Counted from the stretch's first letter, positions 26,305 to 35,319 are shown. The stretch is DNA of 64,000 bases from UBA10364 sp049611965 (GCA_049611965.1 JBMZBC010000006.1:1-64000), one strand, 5' to 3'. The notes: generated by a model from the letters alone, not told the origin. A program made the numbers and translations.

Positions 26305-28338
26305 TTATTCGGTTCGTAGGTCATAACGCCAACCTGCATAAAGCTGGCGTCCCATGATGGGCCCCCAAACGATGGAAGCGTCGAATCTGTCCTCAAAAGG
26401 CAAGTCTCCGCCCAATACCGGGTCTAATTGACGCACGTTCAGTGCATTTTGAAGTCCGACATATACTTGGCCAAACTTGCGACTTTCTTTGCTTACTTGA
26501 AAGCCAAGCATAGTGAATGCTGGGCTTCTCTTGGCATAGCCGACATCCGGTAGGCGCTGTGAGCTGTTGTAGGTAGCGTTGATTTCAAGTCCTACACCAT
26601 TGCGACTAGAATAGCTGGTTCCGAGATAAATCAAATGCGGAACATTTAAAATCACGTCCTCTAGTCCAGATCCAATGGTTACACCGCTTAGATCGCGCTG
26701 CTTGGCTTCTTGGTAACGATAAGCTGCCTTTACCATAGTTCGGTGAATCAGCTCGTACTGAGCACCTATTTGATAAGAGAGTGCATAAGGCCGATTCACA
26801 GTGTTCTGAACTAAGGATACAATAGCAGAGTCTGCGCTATAGTCAAAGTCAAAGATGACCTTGGAATCAAAGGTGTTTAGATACACATCGGCATACCACT
26901 GAAGCTCCTTGTAAAATACATCCTGAGTCCAGGTTACGCCTGCACCTAAAGTGGTACTTTTTTCAATGGGCATATCAAGGCCTTCGGGGGTTTCGAGATT
27001 CGTAAAGTTGAATCCACGACTGTTTGCCATATACCCCATGTATTCTGCACCTAGTGTAGCAATACGGTAGGATCTGCTCGCTTGTGTTCGCAGCGCCCAT
27101 GGTCCAATGTTGTATTTGATGTGGAGCCGAGGTACATAGAAAAATCGTGAGTCATCACCGGTATATAAACCGTCCAAACGTTGTCCCAAAATCATACTCA
27201 ACCCTTGGCCGTCCGGCGAGGTAACAAAACTATATTCACCATAAGCACCCGCCACCATTGCGCTGTAGCTGCCATCTCTATTCCAGAGTTGTTGTTCTAT
27301 AGCAAAGGCATTTAGATCTAGTCCACCTTTGAAGGTATGTCTAGTATCCCAAATATTGTCCTGAAAAATTAGGTTCCCGTACAATCGTTGCTCTTTGCCG
27401 GTAAATGGCAAGTTGCCAAAGTAACTGTCAAGATCTTGATATGTGGCCGAGAATTGTGTTCCAATACTGCGGTTGATACCACCGTCGAGGAAATAACCGC
27501 GTTTGGCCCACAGCTCATAGCGCTCGGTTTGGAGCTCGTGCGACCAGATAGGAACAAGAGTTGGGTACCCGTAAAGGGTGCTGCCTCCTATGTTTTTGAT
27601 AGCACTTGCTTTCACACCAAATTGGGCTTCACTGTTTTTTCCGCTGTGCTTCCAGGCATTTTGGACGAAGTAATGTTGGGAGAGCGGAGCATCTAAATAA
27701 CCGTCATTGTTGTTGTCCCAACGGAAAAGCTGTTGGCGTCCATGGATCATCACATTTGAAGACAACTTCTTTCCTTGTTTCCAAGAATAGATGGCGTTTT
27801 GCTCGAACCTTCCAGGGCCAGTAAAGAGGTTGAAATGTCCCTTTTGCTTGGTAAAACTAGGCCTTAGTTCATAATTAATCTGGCCACTCATAGCGCTGGC
27901 ACCATTGACTACACTACCCGGACCTTTGGTCAACTGAATACTCTGGATCCAAGCGCCAGGAATGAGTGCAAGTCCTAAAACAGAAGATAAACCGCCCATA
28001 GTCTGAAGATTGCCCCGGGTGTATAGCGCATAAGGACCTTCAAGGCCAAGCAGCTTGATCTGTCGCGTACCAGTTACTGCATCTGTAAACGATGCAGAGA
28101 TTGATGCGTTGGTCTCAAAACTTTCGCTGAGGTCACAACAAGCGGCTTTTCTCAACTCTACCTCAGAGATGAGTTCTTGACTGAGAATAGATTTGCTCGA
28201 AATACTTACTCCAGGATCTCTGTCCACGGATACCTCGTCAAGGGTCTCAAATAACTGAATACTCGAAGTATCAGCTTGCCCCCATAGGAAAATAGGGAAT
28301 AGCCCTAAAAGGACTATCCTTGAAAATAATGACTTCAC
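26305..28338 (-). CDS. TonB-dependent outer membrane receptor, probably metal-linked
   Basis: The 677-residue protein has a signal peptide (MKSLFSRIVLLGLFPIFLWGQ), a short plug (KQI-like KLLGLEGPYALYTRG, GSVVNGASAMSGQINYEL) and a 22-strand barrel. It lacks the CarboxypepD_reg domain common in polysaccharide-uptake receptors. The plug begins with VELRKAACCDLSESFETN, a paired-cysteine motif. Upstream genes encode two further cysteine-rich exported proteins, so uptake of copper or another soft metal is inferred; sequence alone does not fix the metal. It is the third gene of the operon, 7 bases after the HMA gene. Confidence 0.88.
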   Translation of the reverse strand: MKSLFSRIVLLGLFPIFLWGQADTSSIQLFETLDEVSVDRDPGVSISSKSILSQELISEVELRKAACCDLSESFETNASISASFTDAVTGTRQIKLLGLEGPYALYTRGNLQTMGGLSSVLGLALIPGAWIQSIQLTKGPGSVVNGASAMSGQINYELRPSFTKQKGHFNLFTGPGRFEQNAIYSWKQGKKLSSNVMIHGRQQLFRWDNNNDGYLDAPLSQHYFVQNAWKHSGKNSEAQFGVKASAIKNIGGSTLYGYPTLVPIWSHELQTERYELWAKRGYFLDGGINRSIGTQFSATYQDLDSYFGNLPFTGKEQRLYGNLIFQDNIWDTRHTFKGGLDLNAFAIEQQLWNRDGSYSAMVAGAYGEYSFVTSPDGQGLSMILGQRLDGLYTGDDSRFFYVPRLHIKYNIGPWALRTQASRSYRIATLGAEYMGYMANSRGFNFTNLETPEGLDMPIEKSTTLGAGVTWTQDVFYKELQWYADVYLNTFDSKVIFDFDYSADSAIVSLVQNTVNRPYALSYQIGAQYELIHRTMVKAAYRYQEAKQRDLSGVTIGSGLEDVILNVPHLIYLGTSYSSRNGVGLEINATYNSSQRLPDVGYAKRSPAFTMLGFQVSKESRKFGQVYVGLQNALNVRQLDPVLGGDLPFEDRFDASIVWGPIMGRQLYAGWRYDLRTE

Positions 28339-28345
28339 AACTCGC

Positions 28346-28732
28346 CTATTTTTTCTCTTGGGTACAGAGTGCTTCGCCTAGGCCGTGTTTTGCTCGCTGA
28401 CCGGGATCGCGAAAGCGGCAACAACCGTGAATGTTTGCGTATTGCTCGTCTGAGGCAAGAGCGCCTTTAACATCGTGACCAGCCGCATTTATTGAGGCGA
28501 TAATTTCCTCTTTACTGATTTTGTCGTTTCTAAAGACGAGGTCAAGTTGGTGAGTTTCTTTGTCCCAATTTACTTTCTTTACTCCTGGCAAGTAAGCGGC
28601 GTTTTCAATACGCTCTTTACACATGCCGCAGAGGCCGTCAACCTCGATTGAAGTTTCAGTGATTTTAGACTGTGCAGCTGAGTTGAAGGTCATTGCTACC
28701 ACTGCAAGTAGCGTTAAGAAGTATTTTTTCAT
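28346..28732 (-). CDS. Exported heavy-metal-associated (HMA) domain protein
   Basis: The 128-residue protein has a signal peptide (MKKYFLTLLAVVAMTFNSAAQ) and one HMA ferredoxin-like domain. The metal site is DGLCGMCKERI, with Cys35 and Cys38 in CxxC spacing. Beyond the domain a tail adds HGCC (His102, Cys104, Cys105), His116 and Cys123, so a second metal site is possible. It is likely a periplasmic metal carrier working with the TonB receptor 7 bases downstream and the HYC_CC_PP protein upstream. Confidence 0.85.
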   Translation of the reverse strand: MKKYFLTLLAVVAMTFNSAAQSKITETSIEVDGLCGMCKERIENAAYLPGVKKVNWDKETHQLDLVFRNDKISKEEIIASINAAGHDVKGALASDEQYANIHGCCRFRDPGQRAKHGLGEALCTQEKK

Positions 28733-28778
28733 TGTGATATTCTTTGTAGTTAAAATTGATCTTTGGGTGAATCAATGG

Positions 28779-29195
28779 TTAACTGTACACAATGATTTGC
28801 TGGTGTTTTAAATACAACGGTGGTCCGTTATTCTGAATTGGACCATTCGTTGAAAATGAATCGATGCCCAATTCTTCAGACGCATCGTAATCTTTTTGAA
28901 AGTCTTCAATGAATATGACCTTGCTGAATACCTGAGTATCGAAGTGGCTTTCATCGAGTTCTATGTTGCTGCTAATACAGCAATCTTCTTCATCTCTCGA
29001 ATTTGGCGATTGAGGTTCTTGCGCATGGCACAATTTAACAACACTCTGGCAACACGAAGGTGTGCTATGGTGGTCTTCATGTGCGACGCTTAAGTGCACC
29101 TTTTGCTCGTGCCCGCAAAAGTGCAAAAGGGCAGGTGCCCCTGTACTCACTAGAGCATAAAACAATGTAAATATGAGAGTTGCAATGCGACGCAT
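28779..29195 (-). CDS. HYC_CC_PP-type small exported cysteine protein
   Basis: The 138-residue protein has a signal-like N terminus (MRRIATLIFTLFYALVS) and the ordered marks of the HYC_CC_PP group: HFC (25-27), CC (48-49), CC (72-73) and PP (125-126) in GPPLYLKHQQ. Many His residues lie between (VAHEDHHS). Such proteins are found beside TonB receptors in Bacteroidota, and metal binding is inferred from the residues. It is the first gene of the operon; its ATG lies 4 bases after an exact -7 element, so the transcript may be almost leaderless. Confidence 0.8.
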   Translation of the reverse strand: MRRIATLIFTLFYALVSTGAPALLHFCGHEQKVHLSVAHEDHHSTPSCCQSVVKLCHAQEPQSPNSRDEEDCCISSNIELDESHFDTQVFSKVIFIEDFQKDYDASEELGIDSFSTNGPIQNNGPPLYLKHQQIIVYS

Positions 29196-29199
29196 GTGA

Positions 29200-29207
29200 C
29201 AAAATTA
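29200..29207 (-). promoter_or_regulatory. -7 element TAATTTTG of the metal operon
   Basis: An exact TAnnTTTG match on the minus strand, 4 bases before the ATG at 29195. A TTG at 29228-29226 (minus strand) lies 18 bases upstream, the right spacing for the -33 element; it overlaps the divergent purT promoter region. Confidence 0.65.
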
Positions 29208-29212
29208 ACCAA

Positions 29213-29220
29213 TACCTTTG
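29213..29220 (+). promoter_or_regulatory. -7 element TACCTTTG of purT
   Basis: An exact TAnnTTTG match 18 bases upstream of the purT ATG at 29239, five bases from the oppositely directed element of the metal operon. Confidence 0.6.
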
Positions 29221-29238
29221 AGATACAATATTCGTACC

Positions 29239-30399
29239 ATGAAGAAAGTGATGATGTTAGGCTCTGGAGAGCTCGGGAAAGAAGTGGTAATTGCCTTGCA
29301 AAGACTCGGTTGTACGGTCATTGCTTGTGATGCTTATGAGGGCGCACCTGCGATGCAAGTTGCCGATGGGTTTGAGGTTTTTTCTATGCTCGATGGCGAT
29401 GCTCTAGAAAAAGCAGTTCGAAAGCATAGTCCCGATATTATTGTTCCTGAAGTGGAGAGCATTCGTACAGATAAGTTATACGAATTCGAAGGGGAGGGTA
29501 TCCAAGTAACACCCTCAGCTAAGGCAGCAAATTTCACAATGAACCGAAAGCTTATTCGTGATTTGGCAGCTAAAGACTTGGGTCTTCGTACGGCACCTTA
29601 TGCCTATGCTACAAATATTGAGGAATTTGAGGCAGCGGTGGATAAAATTGGACTTCCTTGTGTAGTTAAGCCACTGATGTCGAGCTCGGGTAAAGGGCAA
29701 AGCGTGGTGAAGGATGCGAGTGAGCTAGAGGCTGCGTTTACCTACGCTATGGAGGGAAGTCGCGGTGATCTTAAAGAGATAATCGTAGAAGGTTTTATTG
29801 ATTTTCATACCGAAATCACACTGCTTACAGTAACACAGAAAGAAGGAGAGACGTTATTTTGTGCACCTATTGGCCACCGTCAAGAACGAGGCGATTACCA
29901 AGAAAGCTGGCAGCCATGTGCTATGGATTCAGCGCAGCTTGAGGAAGCTCAAGAAATGGCGAGAAAAGTCACTGAGGCTCTTGGTGGCGCGGGCATTTGG
30001 GGTATTGAATTTTTCTTAGGTCATGATGCTGTTTACTTCTCCGAGTTGAGTCCCCGCCCGCATGATACAGGAATGGTTACCCTCGCTGGTACGCAGAATT
30101 TCAATGAGTTTGAGTTACACGCACGCGCACTTTTGGGCTTGAATATTCCAATCATAGAACTCAGATACCCAGGTGTAAGTGCAGTAGTGCTTGCGGAAAA
30201 AGAGGGTGTTCCTGTGTATTCTGGAATGGAATTGGCCGCAGCGCAGGCTCAATCAGATTTTAAGATTTTCGGGAAGCCAACTACTCGACCGTACCGCAGA
30301 ATGGCGGTTGCTTTAGCCTACGACAGAACTGGTAAGGAAACAATGGATGCGATGCGCGAGCGCGCAGCGAACATTGCTGCTATGATTAAAGTGCATTAA
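29239..30399 (+). CDS. purT: Formate-dependent GAR transformylase
   Basis: The 386-residue ATP-grasp enzyme makes formyl-GAR from GAR, formate and ATP in purine synthesis. It opens with the family motif MLGSGELGKEVVIALQRLG, and shows VVKPLMSSSGKGQSVV (ATP loop) and FFLGHDAVYFSELSPRPHDTG. The start at 29239 (MKKVMMLG) is preferred over 29218, which would lie on the promoter. The last 14 bases overlap the convergent HTH regulator gene. Confidence 0.96.
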   Translation: MKKVMMLGSGELGKEVVIALQRLGCTVIACDAYEGAPAMQVADGFEVFSMLDGDALEKAVRKHSPDIIVPEVESIRTDKLYEFEGEGIQVTPSAKAANFTMNRKLIRDLAAKDLGLRTAPYAYATNIEEFEAAVDKIGLPCVVKPLMSSSGKGQSVVKDASELEAAFTYAMEGSRGDLKEIIVEGFIDFHTEITLLTVTQKEGETLFCAPIGHRQERGDYQESWQPCAMDSAQLEEAQEMARKVTEALGGAGIWGIEFFLGHDAVYFSELSPRPHDTGMVTLAGTQNFNEFELHARALLGLNIPIIELRYPGVSAVVLAEKEGVPVYSGMELAAAQAQSDFKIFGKPTTRPYRRMAVALAYDRTGKETMDAMRERAANIAAMIKVH

Positions 30400-31345
30400 C
30401 CTTCTCGCGGATACTTTCAATAAACTCGTGTGCAGTGGCTTGTTCCAAAGCATCGATTGTTTGACCCTCTAGTTTGTGATAACGGAGTCCTCTGCGGAAT
30501 GCCTCTACGATCGACGGGTTCGAACTCTTCATGTAGTTAATGGAGCCGTAAGAGAACATCACTTCACTGTGGTTGGGTCCAATTTCTAGTAATGCCCCAT
30601 CGCTAAGCGTGAGGTAGTTACACAGGACCATTTGGTAGGCCTTGCCTTCTTTGGTTTGTTCACTCAAAATGTTTTTGAGCAGCTTATCGAGTACCGCGTG
30701 CAACTCTTCTTTGAGTTGGTTTTTTACGCGATCCGACATTCTTGAATTGTTACTAACGTAACGAATTTGACCAATAAGGTTGTCGAATGCACCCGCCACC
30801 CAGAACTCTGTGCTTTTAATGCCTTCGCTGAGTGTTGTGAGTTCCTGTCCTTTGTGAATCAAGGCTTGTGGAATAGCAAGCGGATCAAACCGTTCCTGAC
30901 GACGCATGTTTTCCATCACCCACAAGTAATAGCGAAAGGCACTCAATCCGGGCTGGTCCATATACCGGTACAATGGCACTTCTTTGGCCGTGAAATACAA
31001 CTGAGCATTTGGCTGCGTGAGGGCCAATTCTAGATTTTTCCGCGTATTTTCCAAATAGAAATCGATATCTCCATAATCCTTGATAGGAGGAAGGGTTGTG
31101 CATACTACAACTTGACTGTTCTCTTCAGGCCTCGAGCGCAGTGCATCAATACTAATGGAAAAATGATTGGCCAATTTTACCATTTCATCTGCCGTCAATG
31201 GCGTAGCACCAGTACGCTTGCGGTAAAGGGAAGCGCGGGAGCAACCCAACACTGCCATAAGGTCAGCGGTAATCTTTGATTTGCCTTTGGTTGAGCTGAA
31301 GATTTGCTCAAACAATTGTTGTTGAAAGGCGTTGGGTTGAAACAT
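30386..31345 (-). CDS. HTH transcriptional regulator with large C-terminal domain
   Basis: Starting at ATG 31345 the protein has 319 residues. The N-terminal 80 residues hold an XRE-like helix-turn-helix (ITADLMAVLGCSRASLYRKRTGATPLTADEMVKLA). The rest is helical with AKEVPLYRYMDQPGLSAFRYYLWVM, a pattern I associate with HTH proteins of Bacteroidota of unknown ligand. An in-frame extension up to 31396 overlaps the divergent gene and is rejected. It faces the GNAT-like gene head-to-head (42 bases apart) and converges on purT with a 14-base overlap. Confidence 0.75.
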   Translation of the reverse strand: MFQPNAFQQQLFEQIFSSTKGKSKITADLMAVLGCSRASLYRKRTGATPLTADEMVKLANHFSISIDALRSRPEENSQVVVCTTLPPIKDYGDIDFYLENTRKNLELALTQPNAQLYFTAKEVPLYRYMDQPGLSAFRYYLWVMENMRRQERFDPLAIPQALIHKGQELTTLSEGIKSTEFWVAGAFDNLIGQIRYVSNNSRMSDRVKNQLKEELHAVLDKLLKNILSEQTKEGKAYQMVLCNYLTLSDGALLEIGPNHSEVMFSYGSINYMKSSNPSIVEAFRRGLRYHKLEGQTIDALEQATAHEFIESIREKVNAL

Positions 31346-31374
31346 GGTCGTATAGTAATTACCATAAATGTATC

Positions 31375-31382
31375 TATTTTTG
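31375..31382 (+). promoter_or_regulatory. -7 element TATTTTTG of the GNAT-like gene
   Basis: An exact TAnnTTTG match only 5 bases upstream of the ATG at 31388, implying a leaderless or nearly leaderless mRNA. Confidence 0.6.
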
Positions 31383-31387
31383 GCGCA

Positions 31388-32326
31388 ATGAGTCAAACCC
31401 CTCCGAAATCTTACAATTATTCCCAGATACCTGGGAAAATATTACATCATCCAACGACCGGTGAGGAGCTCTTGTTTTCTGCACCAAGTTTTCGAAAGGG
31501 CAATTCGAGTTTCCTGAAGAGCCGCGGTTTACAATTGTTAAATGCATTAGCGGCTTTGAAAGTCCAAGTTGTCGGGAGTTTTTGGTTACCTGGAATGCAC
31601 CTTCATAGTCCTGAGAAACTCCAGGATTTACGTCATATCCCTGGATTGCCCAAGCATTCATTATTTGTAGGAACGTCCACTGCGCCAATCCATTCCAAAA
31701 ATTGGTACAGCTTCAAGGGTGACCCGTTAATGGTTGTAGAAAACATATGGGATAGCATTGAGGATTATGTTTCCAGCTTTAAAAAGAAGTACCGCGCTCG
31801 ATACCGAAAGGCAATGGAATTGAACCAAAGCATTGAGACGTATTACGTCAGCTCAGAGCGAGATTTTCAGGAGTGTTGTGAAATGTTTCAGGCGACTTTA
31901 GCTCCGAAGGTGGCTGCGCTTCCTGATAATCTGTCTGTTCTGTTGGAAGGGTTTGGTCACTGGTTTGGTGACTCCTATAAAGTACTTGCTGCACAGAAAA
32001 ATGGACAGATCGTTGGTTTCATTGGGTACCTAAAAGACGGTGAGGTTCTTCGCGCAATGCACTACGGCGCAAAAAAAGATGCTCCAGATGGGCTGTATAG
32101 TTTGCTGATGTTTAAAGTCATTCACTTCGGGATAGAGTGTGGTTTCACCGAGATCAATTTAGGACGTACAGCCACTGAAATAAAAAGTACTTACGGGGCT
32201 CGGCCCATAGAAAACTACTTCTCCTTTTATACCAATAAACCTGTTCTTAGAATGATTCTCAGAGTAGCGTACAAGCGTTATCGTCCAAAAAGCTATACAT
32301 TGAGAAGCCCGTTCAAGGCAAGTTAA
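31388..32326 (+). CDS. GNAT/FemAB-like acyltransferase
   Basis: Starting at ATG 31388 the protein has 312 residues. The second half looks like a GNAT fold: DYVSSFKKKYRARYRKAM, VLAAQKNGQIVGFIGYLKDGEVLRAMHYGA, then LYSLLMFKVIHFGIECGFTEINLGRTA, as in GNAT_acetyltransf_6/FemAB-like proteins. The acceptor is unknown. The upstream in-frame start at 31304 would run across the promoter and the divergent gene, so it is rejected. Confidence 0.7.
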   Translation: MSQTPPKSYNYSQIPGKILHHPTTGEELLFSAPSFRKGNSSFLKSRGLQLLNALAALKVQVVGSFWLPGMHLHSPEKLQDLRHIPGLPKHSLFVGTSTAPIHSKNWYSFKGDPLMVVENIWDSIEDYVSSFKKKYRARYRKAMELNQSIETYYVSSERDFQECCEMFQATLAPKVAALPDNLSVLLEGFGHWFGDSYKVLAAQKNGQIVGFIGYLKDGEVLRAMHYGAKKDAPDGLYSLLMFKVIHFGIECGFTEINLGRTATEIKSTYGARPIENYFSFYTNKPVLRMILRVAYKRYRPKSYTLRSPFKAS

Positions 32327-32352
32327 GTGCGATTATTTTTCACGATTAAGAG

Positions 32353-33135
32353 ATGTTTCAATCTTTCAGAAATTCTTTCGGTAGCATTACTGTCGCCACG
32401 ACAGGTGCATCTCTCGTGCAAGCTGAGCTGAACGGTAAGGAATTGCTTCACGATTTTGGCGATCAGTGGCACCAGTGGGCCTCTGGCGCTGTAATTTTCC
32501 CATTTCCAGTGCGAATGGCATCAGGGACGGTGATGGCATTCGAAGGAACTGAATATCATTGGCCCATCAACGACGAGAAACATCGCGCCGCGTTGCACGG
32601 TTTAACTCCGTGGGAGGAATTTGAATTGGCCCAACTTCCTAATGGTATACAAGCGAGTTGGACGTATGACGGTGCGAAAGACTTTTATCCGTTTCCTTGT
32701 AAACTAACAATTACCTACATCCTCAGTCAGGAAGGCTTAAGTCTTTCTTGTCGGGTTCAAAATTTAGGAACAACGAGTTTGCCTTATCATATGGGTTGGC
32801 ATCCGTATTTCAAGACCAATGCCCCAGCTTTGAATCCAGTACCGGTCCATCGATTGAAGAAGAATGAATTGAGCCATCCTGGGGAGAAAATTCCTTTTGA
32901 AGGTTTTGATTGGACCGAAGAAGTGGACGGCGCCTTTTTCATGGATTCTATCGAGCATGGGGATACTACCATCCAACCATTGTCCACCATTACGCAGGTA
33001 TTCCGTCCGGCTGGAGCTCCGTTTGTGGCTATTGAGCCAATCACCGGTCTAGGTCATCCGGATTTTCCTTGGCGCACTGTACCACCAGGAGAAGCGGATG
33101 AGGTTGTGACTATTATCGGTTTGAAGCGTCGATAA
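32353..33135 (+). CDS. Aldose 1-epimerase family protein
   Basis: The 260-residue protein has the galactose-mutarotase fold marks: FPFPVRMASG, the substrate histidine region RAALHGLTP, PYHMGWHPYFK and a late acidic residue in FVAIEPITG. It interconverts sugar anomers or hexose 6-phosphates. Its 3' end overlaps the convergent PfkB kinase gene by 23 bases. With the kinase and sugar porter it forms a sugar-uptake neighbourhood. Confidence 0.88.
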   Translation: MFQSFRNSFGSITVATTGASLVQAELNGKELLHDFGDQWHQWASGAVIFPFPVRMASGTVMAFEGTEYHWPINDEKHRAALHGLTPWEEFELAQLPNGIQASWTYDGAKDFYPFPCKLTITYILSQEGLSLSCRVQNLGTTSLPYHMGWHPYFKTNAPALNPVPVHRLKKNELSHPGEKIPFEGFDWTEEVDGAFFMDSIEHGDTTIQPLSTITQVFRPAGAPFVAIEPITGLGHPDFPWRTVPPGEADEVVTIIGLKRR

Positions 33136-33988
33136 AGGCTTTTAATTCGGTTTTACTAATTAGCGGGTTAGCCCCTTCTTTGCTGGCGACCATAGCGCCA
33201 AGGGCAGCGGCGTAATCTATCGTTAGTTGCGGTTCTAGGAGGTGTGAAATACCAAAAAGAATGCCGGCTAGAAAGCTGTCTCCAGCACCAACGGTGTCTT
33301 TTACGGTTACAGGAAAGACCTTGCTTTGAAGTGCACCAAGGTTGTTCACCCAAAGTGCCCCTTGGCTGCCTCTAGTTAGGATGAGTTCTTGGGTGCCCAT
33401 TAGTTCGTGCATGGCTTCAAACCCTAGTCCTGGATCAGCATCTAATTGTAGCCACTGAGCAAGTAGCGCATATTCTTCCTCGTTGACCTTGACGATTTCT
33501 GTGCCCTCAAGTAATTCTAGGATTCGTACTTGGTCGATATATGGTTTTCTAAGATTTAGGTCAAAGACACGCATGCTAGCCTTCGCCCTGAGCGCTTTCA
33601 AGGATTCGTAGCTCTGATGGTTTCGTGTAGCTAAAGACCCGTGCAAGAGTAGGTCGCCCTGTTCCCAAGAATTCTCAGGCGTACTAATAAAATCCCAAGC
33701 GCTTGGTTCGTCTATGATGTAGCGCACCTCAGAAGGATTGGAGGTGTCCACCGTGACCGTTCCAGTAGGGTGCTCATTGGTGGTGATGAATGCTGTATTC
33801 ACATCGCGCTCTTGTAGGATATCCAAGAGATTTTGGCCCAATTCATCCTCCCCAATGGCAGAAATCACAGCGCTTTCAAGCCCAAGATTTTGTGCATGTA
33901 TAGCTACATTCATGGGTGCCCCACCCGGCTTTGCGCCAGAAGGGAAGAGGTCCCACAATACCTCCCCAAAGCAGTAGAGTTTAGGCAT
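33113..33988 (-). CDS. PfkB family carbohydrate kinase, fructokinase-like
   Basis: The 291-residue kinase has the N-terminal GGAPMNVAIHAQNLG signature and the C-terminal VGAGDSFLAG motif with the catalytic base Asp. Such proteins phosphorylate a sugar, most often fructose, with ATP. The start at 33988 overlaps the upstream sugar-porter gene by 8 bases, implying coupled translation and a shared sugar substrate. The 3' end overlaps the aldose epimerase gene by 23 bases. Confidence 0.9.
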   Translation of the reverse strand: MPKLYCFGEVLWDLFPSGAKPGGAPMNVAIHAQNLGLESAVISAIGEDELGQNLLDILQERDVNTAFITTNEHPTGTVTVDTSNPSEVRYIIDEPSAWDFISTPENSWEQGDLLLHGSLATRNHQSYESLKALRAKASMRVFDLNLRKPYIDQVRILELLEGTEIVKVNEEEYALLAQWLQLDADPGLGFEAMHELMGTQELILTRGSQGALWVNNLGALQSKVFPVTVKDTVGAGDSFLAGILFGISHLLEPQLTIDYAAALGAMVASKEGANPLISKTELKAFIDASNR

Positions 33989-35312
33989 CTTTCGAGGTTA
34001 ATTGGTCTTGTAATTCTTCCAGACTGACCCCTTTGGTTTCGGGCATCATGAAGTGGGTGAAAAGTAGCTGAAGTACCATAAAGGCAGCGAAGAAAGCGAA
34101 TACCGTCCAGCCCGGGAAAGCTTCGATCACTACCTCACCGAGCATGGTGATTAGTGCTGCGAAGACCCAATGCGTACCTGTACCCCAGGCTTGACCGGCC
34201 GCGCGAACACTGTTCGGGAAGATTTCGGAGATGAATACCCAAATCACGGCACCTTGACCTACGGCGTGAGACGCTATGAAGGTGAGGATGAAGAAAAGGT
34301 TGAACCCTGCTGAAGCTTCGGTTTTGAACCCATAGGCGACCATTGCTAGAGAGATAATATAGCCCACTGAACCGATGTACATGAGGGATTTACGCCCCAT
34401 TCGATCAATAAGGTAGAGGCCGACGAAGGTGAAAATGAGATTGGTTCCGCCGATAGCGATGGAAGAGAGGAGGGAATCGGATGAGGCGAATCCTGCATTC
34501 TCTAAAATCACCGGAGCGTAGTATAGGATGAAATTGATCCCGCTTAATTGGTTGAAGAAGGCCAGCAAGAAGGCGAGAAGGAGGCTCTTGTTGTATTTAC
34601 CGCTGAAAACATTGGAGCTTTCTTCTTCCTCACTTTGGTGGGCTTTAATGGTGTCCAATTCTGTTTTGGCGGAAGCTTCATCGCCATGCAGTAAATGGAG
34701 AGTTTGAAGGGCGCCGGAAGCATCACCGCGTTCCACCATGAGCCAACGTGGGGAATTAGGTACCCCAAGAATAAGCAAACAATACAGCGCAGCTGGAAGT
34801 GCTTCTACACCCAGCATCCAGCGCCAGTCGTTGCTCCCGCCAACGCCATCGAGGAGGTAATTTGAGATGAATGCAATGAGGATACCAAAGACAATATTGA
34901 ATTGGTACAGGGCTACTAGTCGGCCGCGTGAGCTAGCGGTGCTAATTTCGCTGATATAGGTAGGAGCAGCGACCGTTGAGGCACCGACGCCGACACCGCC
35001 TAAGAATCGGAAAAAAGAGAACATGTAGGGATCAGTAGCTAAGCCTGATCCTAGAGCACTGACTAGGTAAAGTATACCTACCCAAATGAGTGTATTTTTA
35101 CGTCCAATTCGTTTCGTAGGAATTCCCCCAGCCAAGGAGCCTAGCACTGTTCCCCAAAGGGCCATAGACATGATAAATACGCCGTGGAACCATGCAGAGG
35201 TCTGCCAAAGTTCTTTGATGGGTGCATTTGCCCCAGAGATTACAACCGTATCAAAGCCAAATAAAAATCCAGCCAAGGCCACCGTCAGGGACCAATTCCA
35301 GAGTTTGTTCAT
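33981..35312 (-). CDS. MFS sugar porter
   Basis: The 443-residue twelve-helix transporter has the sugar-porter signatures: GFLFGFDTVVISG at the start, RIGRKNTL and DRMGRKSL after helices 2 and 8, and MPETKG at the C terminus. It probably brings in fructose or glucose with protons, feeding the kinase encoded just downstream (8-base overlap). A 7-bp inverted repeat lies upstream of the ATG. Confidence 0.93.
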   Translation of the reverse strand: MNKLWNWSLTVALAGFLFGFDTVVISGANAPIKELWQTSAWFHGVFIMSMALWGTVLGSLAGGIPTKRIGRKNTLIWVGILYLVSALGSGLATDPYMFSFFRFLGGVGVGASTVAAPTYISEISTASSRGRLVALYQFNIVFGILIAFISNYLLDGVGGSNDWRWMLGVEALPAALYCLLILGVPNSPRWLMVERGDASGALQTLHLLHGDEASAKTELDTIKAHQSEEEESSNVFSGKYNKSLLLAFLLAFFNQLSGINFILYYAPVILENAGFASSDSLLSSIAIGGTNLIFTFVGLYLIDRMGRKSLMYIGSVGYIISLAMVAYGFKTEASAGFNLFFILTFIASHAVGQGAVIWVFISEIFPNSVRAAGQAWGTGTHWVFAALITMLGEVVIEAFPGWTVFAFFAAFMVLQLLFTHFMMPETKGVSLEELQDQLTSKDA

Positions 35313-35319
35313 GAGTGTT

